NCBI RefSeq assembly: GCF_003816055.1 | Contig: NZ_CP033906.1 | Location: 2,852,001 to 2,916,000, forward strand | Direction: 5' to 3' | Source: Bacillus sp. FJAT-42376 | GTDB taxonomy: Bacteria > Bacillota > Bacilli > Bacillales > Bacillaceae | DNA length: 64,000 bases | Shown: piece by piece, positions 1 to 8,402 of the stretch | Numbering within the stretch: the first letter of the stretch is position 1 | Layout of the letters: every line of letters starts with the position of its first letter | Notes under the pieces: generated by a model | Database searches by the model: none | The model's input: only the letters and a program-made list of their open reading frames with translations | What the model was told of the DNA's origin: nothing | Position numbers and translations under genes: made by a program

Positions 1-6
1 TTGTGA

Positions 7-36
7 TATGATCTCCTAAAAAGGAACGTACGTTCT
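7..36 (+). promoter_or_regulatory. Extended -10 promoter element and LexA-type SOS box
   Basis: An extended -10 (TGATATGAT, hexamer at 7-12) is followed at 23-36 by GGAACGTACGTTCT, which contains GAAC-N4-GTTC, the core of the Bacillus LexA (DinR) operator. The box lies between the putative -10 and the ribosome site of the SAP-domain gene, a position where a repressor would block transcription. The -35 region is outside the window. SOS control is inference. Confidence 0.55.
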
Positions 37-55
37 TTCAATAGGAGGCATGTAA

Positions 56-649
56 ATGAGGCCGAATCTGACTCTATCTATTGCTGTACAGGAATTCACC
101 AACTATTATTGGTTAAAAGAGGAGCTGCAGTTTTTTTGCAGAGAGCATGGACTATCCCCCTCTGGTTCCAAATCAGAGCTTTCCTCGAGAATTGTAGCGT
201 TTTTGCAGACAGGAGAAATTTTAAAGCCGAAACGATCTGCAAATCCTCCTGGAAGAGAAGAGACCCGCCGCGAGCTGACTCTGGAAACGGTGATTACGGA
301 GAACCACCGCTGCAGCCAGGAAGCAAGAGCCTTCTTTAAGACAGTGATTGGACCGGGATTTCATTTTTCTACCTACATACAGAACTATTTCAAAACGCAT
401 GCAGGGTATACATATAAGGATGCTGTAACAGCCTGGCATGAAGAGGAAGAACGAAAAAAAGACCCTTCCTACAAAACAGCCATTTCCCCGCAATTTCAAT
501 ACAACCAGTTCACCCGCGACTTTTTCGCAGACCCTGCAAATAAAGGAAAAAAGCGCAAAGAAGCTGTTGAGGCATGGAATACAGTCAAAAACCTTCCCGG
601 CGGCAGCAAGTACAAGCATAACGGGCTTCATACGGATAAGAAAGATTGA
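56..649 (+). CDS. SAP domain protein with C-terminal DUF6434-like region
   Basis: A 197-residue soluble protein. Residues about 18-52 form a SAP motif (a helix-turn-helix of the type that binds nucleic acid), with the typical spacing of HGLSPSGSKSELSSRI. The C-terminal half has two related segments around FHFSTYIQNYF and FQYNQFTRDFF, each followed by a KDAV/KEAVEAW helix, as in DUF6434 proteins. ATG at 56 follows ATAGGAGGC. No signal peptide or membrane segment is seen. A LexA-type box upstream suggests SOS induction. The molecular function is unknown; a DNA-linked role is inference from the SAP motif. Confidence 0.85.
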   Translation: MRPNLTLSIAVQEFTNYYWLKEELQFFCREHGLSPSGSKSELSSRIVAFLQTGEILKPKRSANPPGREETRRELTLETVITENHRCSQEARAFFKTVIGPGFHFSTYIQNYFKTHAGYTYKDAVTAWHEEEERKKDPSYKTAISPQFQYNQFTRDFFADPANKGKKRKEAVEAWNTVKNLPGGSKYKHNGLHTDKKD

Positions 650-661
650 AGGAGAAATGGG

Positions 662-1546
662 ATGAAGAATGCAAAAATAGCGATTGAAAATACATCAAAC
701 AAAAAAACGATCCTCATCACCGGGGCGTCAAGCGGATTTGGGATGCTCGCTTCCCTTGAATTAGCCAAAAAAGGCCACACCGTAATCGCAGCTATAAGAA
801 ATATGGATAAATCGAAGGAACTTTTAAAACTAGCAGAGCATAACGGGTGTGCAGAAAAGATTTCGATCCATCCTCTGGATGTGACCAGTGCTGACTCGAT
901 CGAGGCACTCCAGCAGTTTCTGAAAAAAACCGGAAAGATTGATGTCCTGATCAACAACGCGGGATTTGCCTTCGGAGGGTTCAGTGAAGAAATTACGATC
1001 TTAGAGTTTAAAGAGCAATTTGAAACGAATTTCTTTGGTGCCATCGCGGTCACTCAGGCTGTTCTTCCTTTCATGCGCGCCCAGAAAAGCGGAAAGATCA
1101 TCAACATGAGCAGCATAAGCGGACTGATCGGTTTTCCGGGTCTGTCCCCTTACGTCTCATCCAAGCATGCACTTGAGGGATTTAGTGAAAGCCTTCGTTT
1201 GGAAGTGAAACCGTTTGGCATTGATGTCATGCTGATTGAGCCGGGATCCTTTTCAACGAACATTTGGACAACTGGGAAAAAGGTGGCGGAAGTATCGATG
1301 GACCCGCATTCTCCCTACTTTTCTTATATGACAGGAATTGAAAATGAGCTGGAACGAGGTAGTGCAAAACATGGGGATCCAATGGATGTGGTGCGATTAA
1401 TAACCGTTTTATGCGAAAAACGCAGGGTGAATAAGCTCAGATATCCAATTGGAAAGGGAGTCCGGTTAACGCTCCTTTTAAAAAGAGTATTGCCCTGGCG
1501 TATTTGGGAATCCATTATCATACGCCGACTTTTGCCGAAAAAATAA
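662..1546 (+). CDS. Short-chain dehydrogenase/reductase
   Basis: A 294-residue classical SDR oxidoreductase using NAD(P)H. The cofactor motif TGASSGFG is near residue 21, NNAG near 98, the catalytic Ser in the INMSSISG strand, and the active-site YVSSK near 162. It has the longer C-terminal tail seen in YusZ-like proteins. ATG 662 follows GAAGGAG. It starts 12 bp after the SAP gene and may be cotranscribed with it. The substrate cannot be told from sequence. A bidirectional terminator follows. Confidence 0.88.
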   Translation: MKNAKIAIENTSNKKTILITGASSGFGMLASLELAKKGHTVIAAIRNMDKSKELLKLAEHNGCAEKISIHPLDVTSADSIEALQQFLKKTGKIDVLINNAGFAFGGFSEEITILEFKEQFETNFFGAIAVTQAVLPFMRAQKSGKIINMSSISGLIGFPGLSPYVSSKHALEGFSESLRLEVKPFGIDVMLIEPGSFSTNIWTTGKKVAEVSMDPHSPYFSYMTGIENELERGSAKHGDPMDVVRLITVLCEKRRVNKLRYPIGKGVRLTLLLKRVLPWRIWESIIIRRLLPKK

Positions 1547-1547
1547 A

Positions 1548-1576
1548 AAAGAACCCGTCCAGCATGGGTTCTTTAA
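1548..1576. terminator. Bidirectional terminator between convergent genes
   Basis: AAAGAACCC and GGGTTCTTT form a 9-bp stem around GTCCAGCAT, flanked by A- and T-rich sequence. It sits between the ends of the SDR gene (plus) and the DUF4395 gene (minus). Confidence 0.75.
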
Positions 1577-1992
1577 ACACGGCTTGATTGTCTGCGGTGA
1601 CGGTATTGCTGCCATTGGAAGCGGATAAAGCATCCGATGCAGAATCCAAGGATTGCAATAAAGGCTGAGAGAGCAACCATTGCCGTGAAAACATAAGCAA
1701 GTATCATCCAGTGCATCACGTACCCAATAAAACCAAGAGCAAGACAGCTTACGGCAATCGCCTGGTTAAACTGCTGCTGATCAAAATCCTCCGGAATGTA
1801 GGCGGATGCCGGTTTTCTCAGGAATAGTCCGGCCGTCTTCATGATGGGATTAAAATTATAAATTAACCCCATTAATCCTGCTGCTAACGGAATGAGTAAA
1901 ATCCATCCCCAGCCAGTAAGCCATGCTGCTAAAACAGAAAGGACGATGAACCATTGATTGGTCAAAACAAGCGGTTTCGGAATGGTTTTCAT
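1573..1992 (-). CDS. DUF4395 membrane protein
   Basis: A 139-residue integral membrane protein with about four hydrophobic segments and the conserved MKTIPKPLVLTNQW start, matching DUF4395. The ATG at 1992 is preceded by AAGGTGG at good spacing. A longer frame to 2073 would overlap the MFS gene and was not used. It lies 34 bp after the MFS gene on the same strand, so it may be the last gene of an arsR-MFS-DUF4395 unit. Function is unknown. Confidence 0.8.
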   Translation of the reverse strand: MKTIPKPLVLTNQWFIVLSVLAAWLTGWGWILLIPLAAGLMGLIYNFNPIMKTAGLFLRKPASAYIPEDFDQQQFNQAIAVSCLALGFIGYVMHWMILAYVFTAMVALSAFIAILGFCIGCFIRFQWQQYRHRRQSSRV

Positions 1993-2026
1993 AAAAACCC
2001 ACCTTACTGATTGGAATATACGTATT

Positions 2027-3277
2027 TTACACCATTCTTTTCTTTTTGGGAAACTTGCTGTTTTCCTTCTCAAGCTTTAAGTAAACGACAGATCCAGCCA
2101 GCGAAAAAAAGCTCCCCAATATGATCACAGCATGTGTACCTGCCTTTTCAGCCAAAACACCCGCCATAAAGGCCGCAAGCGGCATAAGTACCCATGTCAT
2201 AAGCCTGCTTGTTGCCTGAACTCTCCCCAGCAAATGATCGGGTGTAAAATCCTGCCTTATTCCGGCGATACAAGGATTCATCACCGCAGCGGCTGCCGTT
2301 CCAACTGCATTCAGTATGATCAGCAAAAAGAATTGTTCGTTCAGACCAAATAGAAAAATGGAACACCCGCCTATAAAAGATGAGAGAAAGAGCAGCTTTC
2401 GATTTGATATCCTTTTTTTGAAGAGTCCTGCCGCCATGGCCCCCGCTACCGCGCCAGCTCCGCTAAAAGAGAACAGCAGTCCGATTTCCCATTCAGAAAG
2501 ACCAATTGTATCTTTCAAATGAAAAATCAGCATCGTCACAAAAAGAGTTGTTCCAACTACAGACAGAAGCAGCGCCATGTTCGTATAAAAAATAGGCTTC
2601 GTCTTCATGACATATTGAAAGCCCTCCACTGCATCGTTCCAAAAGGAGCGCTTTCCTTTATGAGAAATAGGAATGGATTTAATCGGAATTAATAATATGG
2701 ACAAATAAGCGATGAAAAAGCTAACACTGTTGATCAGCAATCCAATACCAGGATTATACAAGCTTATTACCAGCCCGCCAATGGCCGGTGCCATTAGGAC
2801 GGATGTGTTAAGGATGGCTGAATTGATGGAATTTACGGCCGGTAAATCGGTTTTTCTTACGAGTTTTGGTATATAGGCAAACTGCGCAGTCTGATACACC
2901 TGGCTAAAGATTCCGATTACAAAAACACCAAAGAACAACTGCCAAATTTCCAAAGCACCAATAAGATGCAGAGTACCCAAGATGCCTGTTAAAAGACATC
3001 TCCCCGCATCACAGATCAGGAGAAGAGTCCTCCGGTCCATCCGGTCTGCCAGGATCCCTGCTGCCGGCTGCAGAAGAATGGGCAGCCGCTCTGCCGCCGC
3101 CGCCATTCCCATCATGAAAGGCGAGCCTGAAAGAGCGAGTACCATCAGCGGCACAGCAATTAAGTAGATCTGGTCTCCGAAAAACGAAATAAAATTGCCG
3201 CTCAAAAGCTTGAGGATGTTTCGATTTTTCTTCAGCTCCTGTTTTGCTTCCCCCATTACATAAGCTCGTTCTCCCAT
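2027..3277 (-). CDS. MFS transporter, EntS/MFS_3-like exporter
   Basis: A 416-residue major facilitator with about 12 hydrophobic segments. It has the loop 2-3 motif GILADRMDRRTLL and the paired N- and C-terminal six-helix halves. It probably exports a drug or metabolite by proton antiport. The chosen ATG at 3277 has AGGAAG upstream; a GTG at 3286 would overlap the regulator gene's stop. It is directly downstream of an ArsR-type regulator, which probably controls it. The substrate is unknown. Confidence 0.86.
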   Translation of the reverse strand: MGERAYVMGEAKQELKKNRNILKLLSGNFISFFGDQIYLIAVPLMVLALSGSPFMMGMAAAAERLPILLQPAAGILADRMDRRTLLLICDAGRCLLTGILGTLHLIGALEIWQLFFGVFVIGIFSQVYQTAQFAYIPKLVRKTDLPAVNSINSAILNTSVLMAPAIGGLVISLYNPGIGLLINSVSFFIAYLSILLIPIKSIPISHKGKRSFWNDAVEGFQYVMKTKPIFYTNMALLLSVVGTTLFVTMLIFHLKDTIGLSEWEIGLLFSFSGAGAVAGAMAAGLFKKRISNRKLLFLSSFIGGCSIFLFGLNEQFFLLIILNAVGTAAAAVMNPCIAGIRQDFTPDHLLGRVQATSRLMTWVLMPLAAFMAGVLAEKAGTHAVIILGSFFSLAGSVVYLKLEKENSKFPKKKRMV

Positions 3278-3282
3278 CTGAA

Positions 3283-4329
3283 TCACTTCCTGTCCAGAAA
3301 TTGGGTGAGTTCTTCAGAAAGCGTTTGAAGCGAGACCTGTCTCAGGAAGTACTTAGATTCTTTTACTTCTACAAGCCTTGCTCCTTTAAGCGTTTTTAAA
3401 TGATGATGAATTGTCGTCTTTCCCATCCCGAGTTCATCTGTTATTTCCTGCAATGTCCGGCTTTTGCCGGAGAGCATTTTGATAATCTTCAACCTGATTT
3501 CATCACCAAGCGCTTTATGCTTTTGAACGAGCGATGCTGGAGGAATGAATGGATCATCAGGATATATGCTCTCATTGGATGCCGGATAATAAAATACTTT
3601 CGTGTCTTCAAAATCAGCCTCAATGTTCCACGGACGGTAAATGGTGTGGGGAATAAGGAGAACATGATGAATACTCGGCTCCGGAAGATACGTTCTCCCC
3701 TCTGTCGCCCATTCTACAAACGGTTCAGGTTTCATTTTTGCAGCCATCCTGCTTTTGGATTCAACATCTCTTTTCAGAATACTGTTCAGTTTTTCTTCAT
3801 CAGGCTTTACTGCTGCCTCATACCAGCCGGTAAGCATATCTGATAGATGCATCTTCAGCTTTGCCGAATCCTCCCTGCACACCAGCTCAATGTAAGCCGG
3901 GAAGAACGAATTCCAGCTTGCCGCTTTTTGCAGCTCAAGCAATGACGCTTCGCCTCCCTCCGCGGCTTTTTTTCTCGTTTTCTGTAAGCGAGAGCCAAGG
4001 AACGGAAGACAAATAAATTTGAATGCTTCATTCGAAAGAGATTTTATGTAGTCTGTGAACGATGAGAGATTTTCAAAGTTCTCTCCATGCAGCAGCTGAA
4101 GAAGCGCCTTCCATGTGTTGTTTTTCTCTGCATAATCAAGATGATGCAGCATCTCTTCCGGAAGAGAATCTTTTATTCTCTTCCACTCTGACTCCGGCTG
4201 CTCAAGGGTTTTAATCAGCGGCGTATTCGTAATGGCAGCAATGCCAAGTGCCGCCTCCCATAGCAGTGAATAGCGGACCTCAACCTGATAGGTTTCCCGT
4301 TCTCTTCCTGTTTCAAAAACAAACTCCAT
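3283..4329 (-). CDS. ArsR-type winged-helix regulator with long N-terminal domain
   Basis: A 348-residue regulator, much longer than a typical ArsR protein of about 100. The winged helix-turn-helix is C-terminal, near residues 275-340, with KALGDEIRLKIIKML and TTIHHHLKTLKGARLVE. The N-terminal 250 residues are mostly helical and unrecognised, perhaps a ligand-sensing region. GAGG lies 8 nt before the ATG at 4329; GTG/ATG codons at 4338 and 4335 are too close to it. No metal-binding cysteine pair is seen, so a metal ligand is unlikely. The twin operators upstream suggest autoregulation. Confidence 0.82.
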   Translation of the reverse strand: MEFVFETGRERETYQVEVRYSLLWEAALGIAAITNTPLIKTLEQPESEWKRIKDSLPEEMLHHLDYAEKNNTWKALLQLLHGENFENLSSFTDYIKSLSNEAFKFICLPFLGSRLQKTRKKAAEGGEASLLELQKAASWNSFFPAYIELVCREDSAKLKMHLSDMLTGWYEAAVKPDEEKLNSILKRDVESKSRMAAKMKPEPFVEWATEGRTYLPEPSIHHVLLIPHTIYRPWNIEADFEDTKVFYYPASNESIYPDDPFIPPASLVQKHKALGDEIRLKIIKMLSGKSRTLQEITDELGMGKTTIHHHLKTLKGARLVEVKESKYFLRQVSLQTLSEELTQFLDRK

Positions 4330-4348
4330 TTCCATCACCTCTGCTTAT

Positions 4349-4397
4349 ATTCTATATTTTTAGAATTTTTTATTCAATAAAAATAGAATTTTTCTAT
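4349..4397 (-). promoter_or_regulatory. Promoter and twin inverted repeats for the arsR-MFS unit
   Basis: On the minus strand TTGAAT (4377-4372) and TAGAAT (4354-4349) are 17 bp apart, a good SigA promoter. Two inverted repeats share the half site TAGAA: ATTCTA-N6-TAGAAT at 4349-4366 over the -10, and ATAGAATTTTTCTAT at 4383-4397 just upstream of the -35. This fits autorepression by the ArsR-type protein, which is inference. Confidence 0.6.
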
Positions 4398-4490
4398 TGA
4401 ACGGCTATTTTAGTGGATTATGATGTATTCAAAATAAAGAAAGGAAACTCCGTAATGCTAGGAGTTCCCTCATTCCACTAAAGTCCACTT

Positions 4491-4631
4491 TTAAGTAAAT
4501 AACCATTGATAAACAATATAAACAACAATTAATCCAACAACTATAAAACCCCCAATTGTAGGACTGCCATAAAGTGTGCGATTCCAGCCATCATCCGTAT
4601 TAATTTTACTTTTTTCTTCCTCTCTTTTCAT
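4491..4631 (-). CDS. 46-residue single-pass membrane peptide
   Basis: ATG at 4631 has a strong AAGGGGGA ribosome site 7 nt upstream. The product begins with a charged MKREEEKSKINTDDGW segment and ends in one transmembrane helix (GGFIVVGLIVVYIVYQWLF). The family was not recognised. The ribosome site and the charge-then-helix layout make a real gene likely. It stands alone between the arsR promoter and the esterase. Confidence 0.6.
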   Translation of the reverse strand: MKREEEKSKINTDDGWNRTLYGSPTIGGFIVVGLIVVYIVYQWLFT

Positions 4632-4895
4632 TTATATCCCCCTTTTTTTCTCCATTTTTTATTCCAATAATATCTGCTTCTAATTATTTGGCAATTTATG
4701 TTAATATAAGTTTATCATAGGTCGCATCTGTTGAGAACAGGCAGCTATCTACGGTGATGTCGTTATTTTGATACCGAATTTGGTCTGAAAACAGCTCTAT
4801 ATAGCATAGCTAATTGGATGGAAAAGACTTCACATAGCAGGAATTCCAGCTTTTACAGCGGCGAACGATTAAACAGAAGAAAGAAGGCCAAAAAA
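4632..4895. other. Intergenic region between the membrane peptide gene and the esterase
   Basis: AT-rich sequence. TTGGCA and TTTATC near 4690-4715 could be a weak plus-strand promoter for the esterase. Nothing else stands out. Confidence 0.3.
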
Positions 4896-5669
4896 ATGAT
4901 AGACTCCTTCCGAATCCCAATGAAAGCCTTCAACCATGAGCGGACGATCCGTATATACCAGCCTCCCTCCTGCTCCAGCAGCAGTAAAAGATATCCTGTC
5001 CTCTACTTGCACGACGGACAGAATGTTTTTACAGATGAATCAGCTGTTGGCGGGGTATCTCTTGACTTGGCGAATGTATTAAAGAAAAACCAATATGAGA
5101 TCATCATTGCGGCCATTGATTTAAATCCTGCCGGGGAAGAGAGAATCAACGAGTTATGTCCATGGGTCAGCGGGCCATATAGCAAAAAACTGCTCGGCAG
5201 AAAAAGCTTGGCCGGAGGGAAAGGTTCTGCCTATCTTGATTTTATCGTTCGTGAGCTTAAGCCCTATATTGATGCTTCTTATCGTACTCAGCCAGACAAA
5301 AGTTATATGGCCGGCATTTCATTAGGCGGTTCGTTTTCGCTTTATGCCGCCTCTATTTATCCGCATATTTTCACGAGAGTCGCAGGGCTCTCCTCTGCTT
5401 TTTACCGCAATCAAGAAGAAATGGAGAAGCTTTTGGAAGAGACTGACTTTTCTTCATTAAACCGTCTCTATTTGGATTGCGGGACGAATGAGGTCAGTGA
5501 ACATGCAGCGATCAGTGAGGAGTTCCTACACTCCAACCAAAGAATTTTTAAGATTATGAAAAAGAAAATGCCGGAAGCAAAATTCGAAGTCATCGATCAG
5601 GGACGTCATCACTATTCGGATTTTAAAGAAAGGTTTCCCCTGGTTTTGGAATATTTGCTGAAGCCTTAA
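4896..5669 (+). CDS. Alpha/beta-hydrolase fold esterase (esterase D / IroE-like)
   Basis: A 257-residue cytoplasmic hydrolase. It has the LYLHDGQNVF motif of putative esterases (PF00756) and the nucleophile elbow GISLGGS; the acid and histidine are probably in YLDCGTNE and the C-terminal GRHHYSDF. ATG 4896 has AGAAGG 8 nt upstream; the longer frame from 4818 lacks a ribosome site. It probably cleaves an ester or a siderophore-type substrate; the substrate is unknown. It ends in a terminator. Confidence 0.82.
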   Translation: MIDSFRIPMKAFNHERTIRIYQPPSCSSSSKRYPVLYLHDGQNVFTDESAVGGVSLDLANVLKKNQYEIIIAAIDLNPAGEERINELCPWVSGPYSKKLLGRKSLAGGKGSAYLDFIVRELKPYIDASYRTQPDKSYMAGISLGGSFSLYAASIYPHIFTRVAGLSSAFYRNQEEMEKLLEETDFSSLNRLYLDCGTNEVSEHAAISEEFLHSNQRIFKIMKKKMPEAKFEVIDQGRHHYSDFKERFPLVLEYLLKP

Positions 5670-5694
5670 AAATTTATAACTAACTGCTTTGTGC

Positions 5695-5724
5695 AAAGGA
5701 TGCAATGGCTGCATCCTTTTTTTG
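5695..5724 (+). terminator. Terminator after the esterase gene
   Basis: AAAGGATGCA and TGCATCCTTT form a stem with a short loop followed by a run of seven T. Confidence 0.85.
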
Positions 5725-5765
5725 TTTGCTCCGAAATTTGGGCTTATTCTTTTTTCTTTCACCCA

Positions 5766-5814
5766 TTGACATGATCTTCCATACCTTATATAGTTAGTTA
5801 CATGAGTAATTAAC
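5766..5814 (+). promoter_or_regulatory. SigA promoter with overlapping GntR (YtrA-type) operator
   Basis: TTGACA at 5766-5771 and TATAGT at 5789-5794 are 17 bp apart. The inverted repeat GTTAGTTAC-ATGA-GTAATTAAC (5793-5814, 8 of 9 arm bases paired) starts at the -10, just where an autorepressing GntR protein would bind. Confidence 0.75.
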
Positions 5815-5842
5815 CAATTAACATAAAAGGAGGTTTTTCCAC

Positions 5843-6205
5843 TTGATAGATGACAGCCGTCCAATTTACGTACAAATAGCTGAAAGAATTGAAAATGACA
5901 TCATCGAAGGCGGCCTGCCCGAAGAATCACAAGTACCATCAACCAATCAGTTCGCGGCTTTTTATCAAATCAACCCGGCTACAGCCGGTAAAGGAGTCAA
6001 TATGCTGGTGGATCAGGGAATTTTATATAAGAAAAGAGGCGTTGGCATGTTTGTCGCTTCAGGGGCTCTGGAAAAATTAATGAAAAAAAGAAGAGAACAG
6101 TTTTTCGAGCAATACATCAAAACGATGCTTCACGAGGCTGAAAAAATAGGCATCACGGCAGATCAGCTGAATGAAATGATTCAAAAAGGGGCGGGCAAGC
6201 GATGA
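5843..6205 (+). CDS. GntR family regulator, YtrA subfamily
   Basis: A 120-residue repressor. The N-terminal winged helix (PIYVQIAERIENDIIEGGL, then the recognition helix INPATAGKGVNMLVDQGI) is followed by a short helical tail, the size and layout of the YtrA/YhcF group that controls adjacent ABC transporters. The start is TTG at 5843, placed by AAAGGAGG upstream. Its stop overlaps the ATPase start as ATGA, so the two are translationally coupled. Confidence 0.9.
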   Translation: MIDDSRPIYVQIAERIENDIIEGGLPEESQVPSTNQFAAFYQINPATAGKGVNMLVDQGILYKKRGVGMFVASGALEKLMKKRREQFFEQYIKTMLHEAEKIGITADQLNEMIQKGAGKR

Positions 6206-7098
6206 ACTATATATTAGAGGTAAACGCACTTACAAAAACCTATGGAAAAACCGAAGCCGTTAAGGACGTAAGCTTTTCATTAGAGCCGGATAAAATTTAT
6301 GGACTTTTGGGGAGGAATGGGGCCGGGAAAACGACCATCATGAATATGATTACAGCACGGCTTTTTCCGGCAAGCGGAGACGTAAGGATTTTTGGGGAAG
6401 ATCCGTATGAGAACCGAGGTGTACTCAGCCAAATCTGCTTCATTAAAGAAAGCCAGAAGTACCCTGATACGTTTAACATCTCGGATTTATTCGATATTTG
6501 CTCTTCTGCGTTCCCGAACTGGGATCAGGATTATGCCGATTCTTTAATCAAAGATTTTGACCTCCCTCTTAAGCGCCGCATGAAAAAACTTTCCCGCGGC
6601 ATGCTTTCCTCTGCCGGTATTATTGTCGGGCTTGCGAGCAGAGCACCCCTTACGATATTTGATGAACCATACCTTGGCCTTGATGCCGTCGCCAGAAATA
6701 TTTTTTACGACCGTTTAATAGAAGACTACAGCAGTCATCCCCGCACCATTATTCTATCAACGCACCTGATTGATGAAGTCAGTAAGATATTGGAGCATGT
6801 CCTTGTCATTGATCATGGAAAACTGATTATGAATGAAGAGGCGGATGCGATTCGCGGCAAAGCCTTTACGGTTGTAGGACCATCCTCAAAAGCGGCTGAG
6901 TTCACAAATGGAAAACATATCCTAAAAAAGGAAACAATCGGCGGATTCGTTTCACTTACAGCACTCGGCGCGCTGACCACTGAAGAAAAAGGGAAAGCTG
7001 ATCAGCTTGGGCTGGAGCTTGCCCCTGTATCCCTGCAGCAGCTGATTATCCATTTAACAAACGCTTCAGCACTATTAAAGGAGGAAACAGCCCAATGA
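6202..7098 (+). CDS. ABC transporter ATP-binding protein, YtrB-like
   Basis: A 298-residue ATPase with Walker A GRNGAGKTT (near residue 39), a signature region KLSRGM in place of LSGGQ, Walker B LTIFDEP and switch histidine STHLID. A 90-residue C-terminal extension follows the nucleotide-binding domain, as in YtrB/BcrA-type proteins. It overlaps both neighbours by 4 bp. It probably drives export or bacitracin-type cell-envelope protection with the next gene; that role is inference. Confidence 0.9.
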   Translation: MNYILEVNALTKTYGKTEAVKDVSFSLEPDKIYGLLGRNGAGKTTIMNMITARLFPASGDVRIFGEDPYENRGVLSQICFIKESQKYPDTFNISDLFDICSSAFPNWDQDYADSLIKDFDLPLKRRMKKLSRGMLSSAGIIVGLASRAPLTIFDEPYLGLDAVARNIFYDRLIEDYSSHPRTIILSTHLIDEVSKILEHVLVIDHGKLIMNEEADAIRGKAFTVVGPSSKAAEFTNGKHILKKETIGGFVSLTALGALTTEEKGKADQLGLELAPVSLQQLIIHLTNASALLKEETAQ

Positions 7099-7781
7099 AC
7101 CCAACTGCTGCCGTCATGAAAATTCATTTAAGGTACAAACTTACGCTTTTATATTTACCATGGATTATCAGTCTCTCAAGCCTTGCCATTAATTTACTGA
7201 TTGCCTATCTGATTCAAACCGAAGAGGGATTTAATACGGGTGGAATTATGACTATTTTTGTGTTCATGTTTGTTTCAGGCATTGTCATCCCTGCCCAAAC
7301 GTTCCCTTTCTCTCTCGATTTGAGCTTGCGCAGAAAGGACTTCTTCCTGGGAACCATTTCTATATTCTTCTTGGTTAGCTTACTATCTGCTTTTTTGCTT
7401 TCTCTCTTTTCTATCATTGAAAGCCGGATCACAGCGGGCTGGGGCTTCAATATTCACTTTTTCAGTCTGCTCGATGTGTTCAGCCAAAATCCATTTTGGC
7501 AGCTGTGGATCTTTTTTGTCCTATTAGTCTATAACTTTATGTTCGGGCTCCTAATAGCGAGCCTGTACCAGCGTTTTGGAAAAAACGGACTGTACCTTTT
7601 CTTCTCTGTTCTCGTACTTCTTCTAACAGGTTTAACCTTAGTCTTCAGCTACTTTCAATGGTGGGTCCCATCTTTTGGGTATATAGCAGATCATCCAACC
7701 GCTGTTTCTTTATGGATTCTTCTCATTAGCCTGATTTTCCCTGTTTTCTCTTATTTGCTTCTTCGAAGGGCTTCAATCTAA
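7095..7781 (+). CDS. ABC-2-like membrane permease subunit
   Basis: A 228-residue protein with about six hydrophobic helices and no soluble domain. Its position directly after the ATPase, with an ATGA overlap, makes it the membrane partner. The sequence itself is a weak family match. The regulator, ATPase and permease form a three-gene operon. Confidence 0.8.
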   Translation: MNPTAAVMKIHLRYKLTLLYLPWIISLSSLAINLLIAYLIQTEEGFNTGGIMTIFVFMFVSGIVIPAQTFPFSLDLSLRRKDFFLGTISIFFLVSLLSAFLLSLFSIIESRITAGWGFNIHFFSLLDVFSQNPFWQLWIFFVLLVYNFMFGLLIASLYQRFGKNGLYLFFSVLVLLLTGLTLVFSYFQWWVPSFGYIADHPTAVSLWILLISLIFPVFSYLLLRRASI

Positions 7782-7792
7782 TTTCCAAACGG

Positions 7793-8036
7793 GGCTGCCC
7801 TTAAAGTATTCTAAGATGTCCCACTTGCTATTTAACTTAGATTTGTTTAGCCTGATTTCCACTGCAAGGGCTTCCTTTAAGCCTCCTCTGGCTTAAGCGC
7901 CTGCGGGGTGCCGCTCCCGCCGGAGTGTCGCCCTTCCGCTTCAATCAGCATGACTCAAATGTCAAACGAAAACAGGGAAACGCTCAGAATGCGTCTCCCT
8001 GTTTTACGTGAATGAGACGTTTCAGACAGCCCTGTT
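7793..8036. repeat. Small repeat element with GC-rich core and terminal inverted repeats
   Basis: This fills the gene-free stretch 7782-8149. The ends GGGGCTGCCCTTAAA and TTTCAGACAGCCCTG are imperfect inverted repeats of the GGGCTGTC type. Inside, 7852-7948 (CTGATTTCC to GCTTCAATCAG) is a degenerate short version of the GC-rich core found at 41607-41734. A hairpin AAAACAGGGA/TCCCTGTTTT lies at 7969-8005. No coding potential was seen. Confidence 0.55.
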
Positions 8037-8116
8037 TTTAATCAGACTGGATGCCCTGCTTTCCGTAATCAGCACTTTGCGCCAAAGAAATGAATTAATT
8101 TCCCATTGTAAGAACC

Positions 8117-8148
8117 AAAAAAAGAGAAGCGCCTAAAGCGCCTCTCTC
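8117..8148 (-). terminator. Terminator after yqkC
   Basis: On the minus strand an AGAGAGGCGC/GCGCTTCTCT stem is followed by a run of seven T. Confidence 0.85.
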
Positions 8149-8149
8149 C

Positions 8150-8392
8150 TTATAGTACATCCGTTACATCTTCCATATTTTCGCGCATCCAGGCAATGGC
8201 ATCATCAATCGTCGGGAATTCCTGGGCCTGGAACGTCATTTCGTCCTGCAGGAGCCAGACGTTCTTTTGTTCGTCATGGATTCCTCCAATTGACCAGTGC
8301 ATCAGACTGAATGGATGATTGTTGTTTAAAAATGATACCCATGTTTTGTCCTGGGCAATGTTTTTCATCGATTGAAATTTGTCTTTTTTCAT
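8150..8392 (-). CDS. yqkC: YqkC/DUF2552-like small protein
   Basis: An 80-residue soluble protein with the features [26 protein letters not shown] and a C-terminal [12 protein letters not shown] helix. Size, sequence feel and position directly after yqkB match B. subtilis YqkC (DUF2552). The ribosome site GAGGAAG precedes ATG 8392. No function is known. It is probably cotranscribed with yqkB, 10 bp away. Confidence 0.75.
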   Translation of the reverse strand: MKKDKFQSMKNIAQDKTWVSFLNNNHPFSLMHWSIGGIHDEQKNVWLLQDEMTFQAQEFPTIDDAIAWMRENMEDVTDVL

Positions 8393-8402
8393 GGTGTCTT
8401 CC

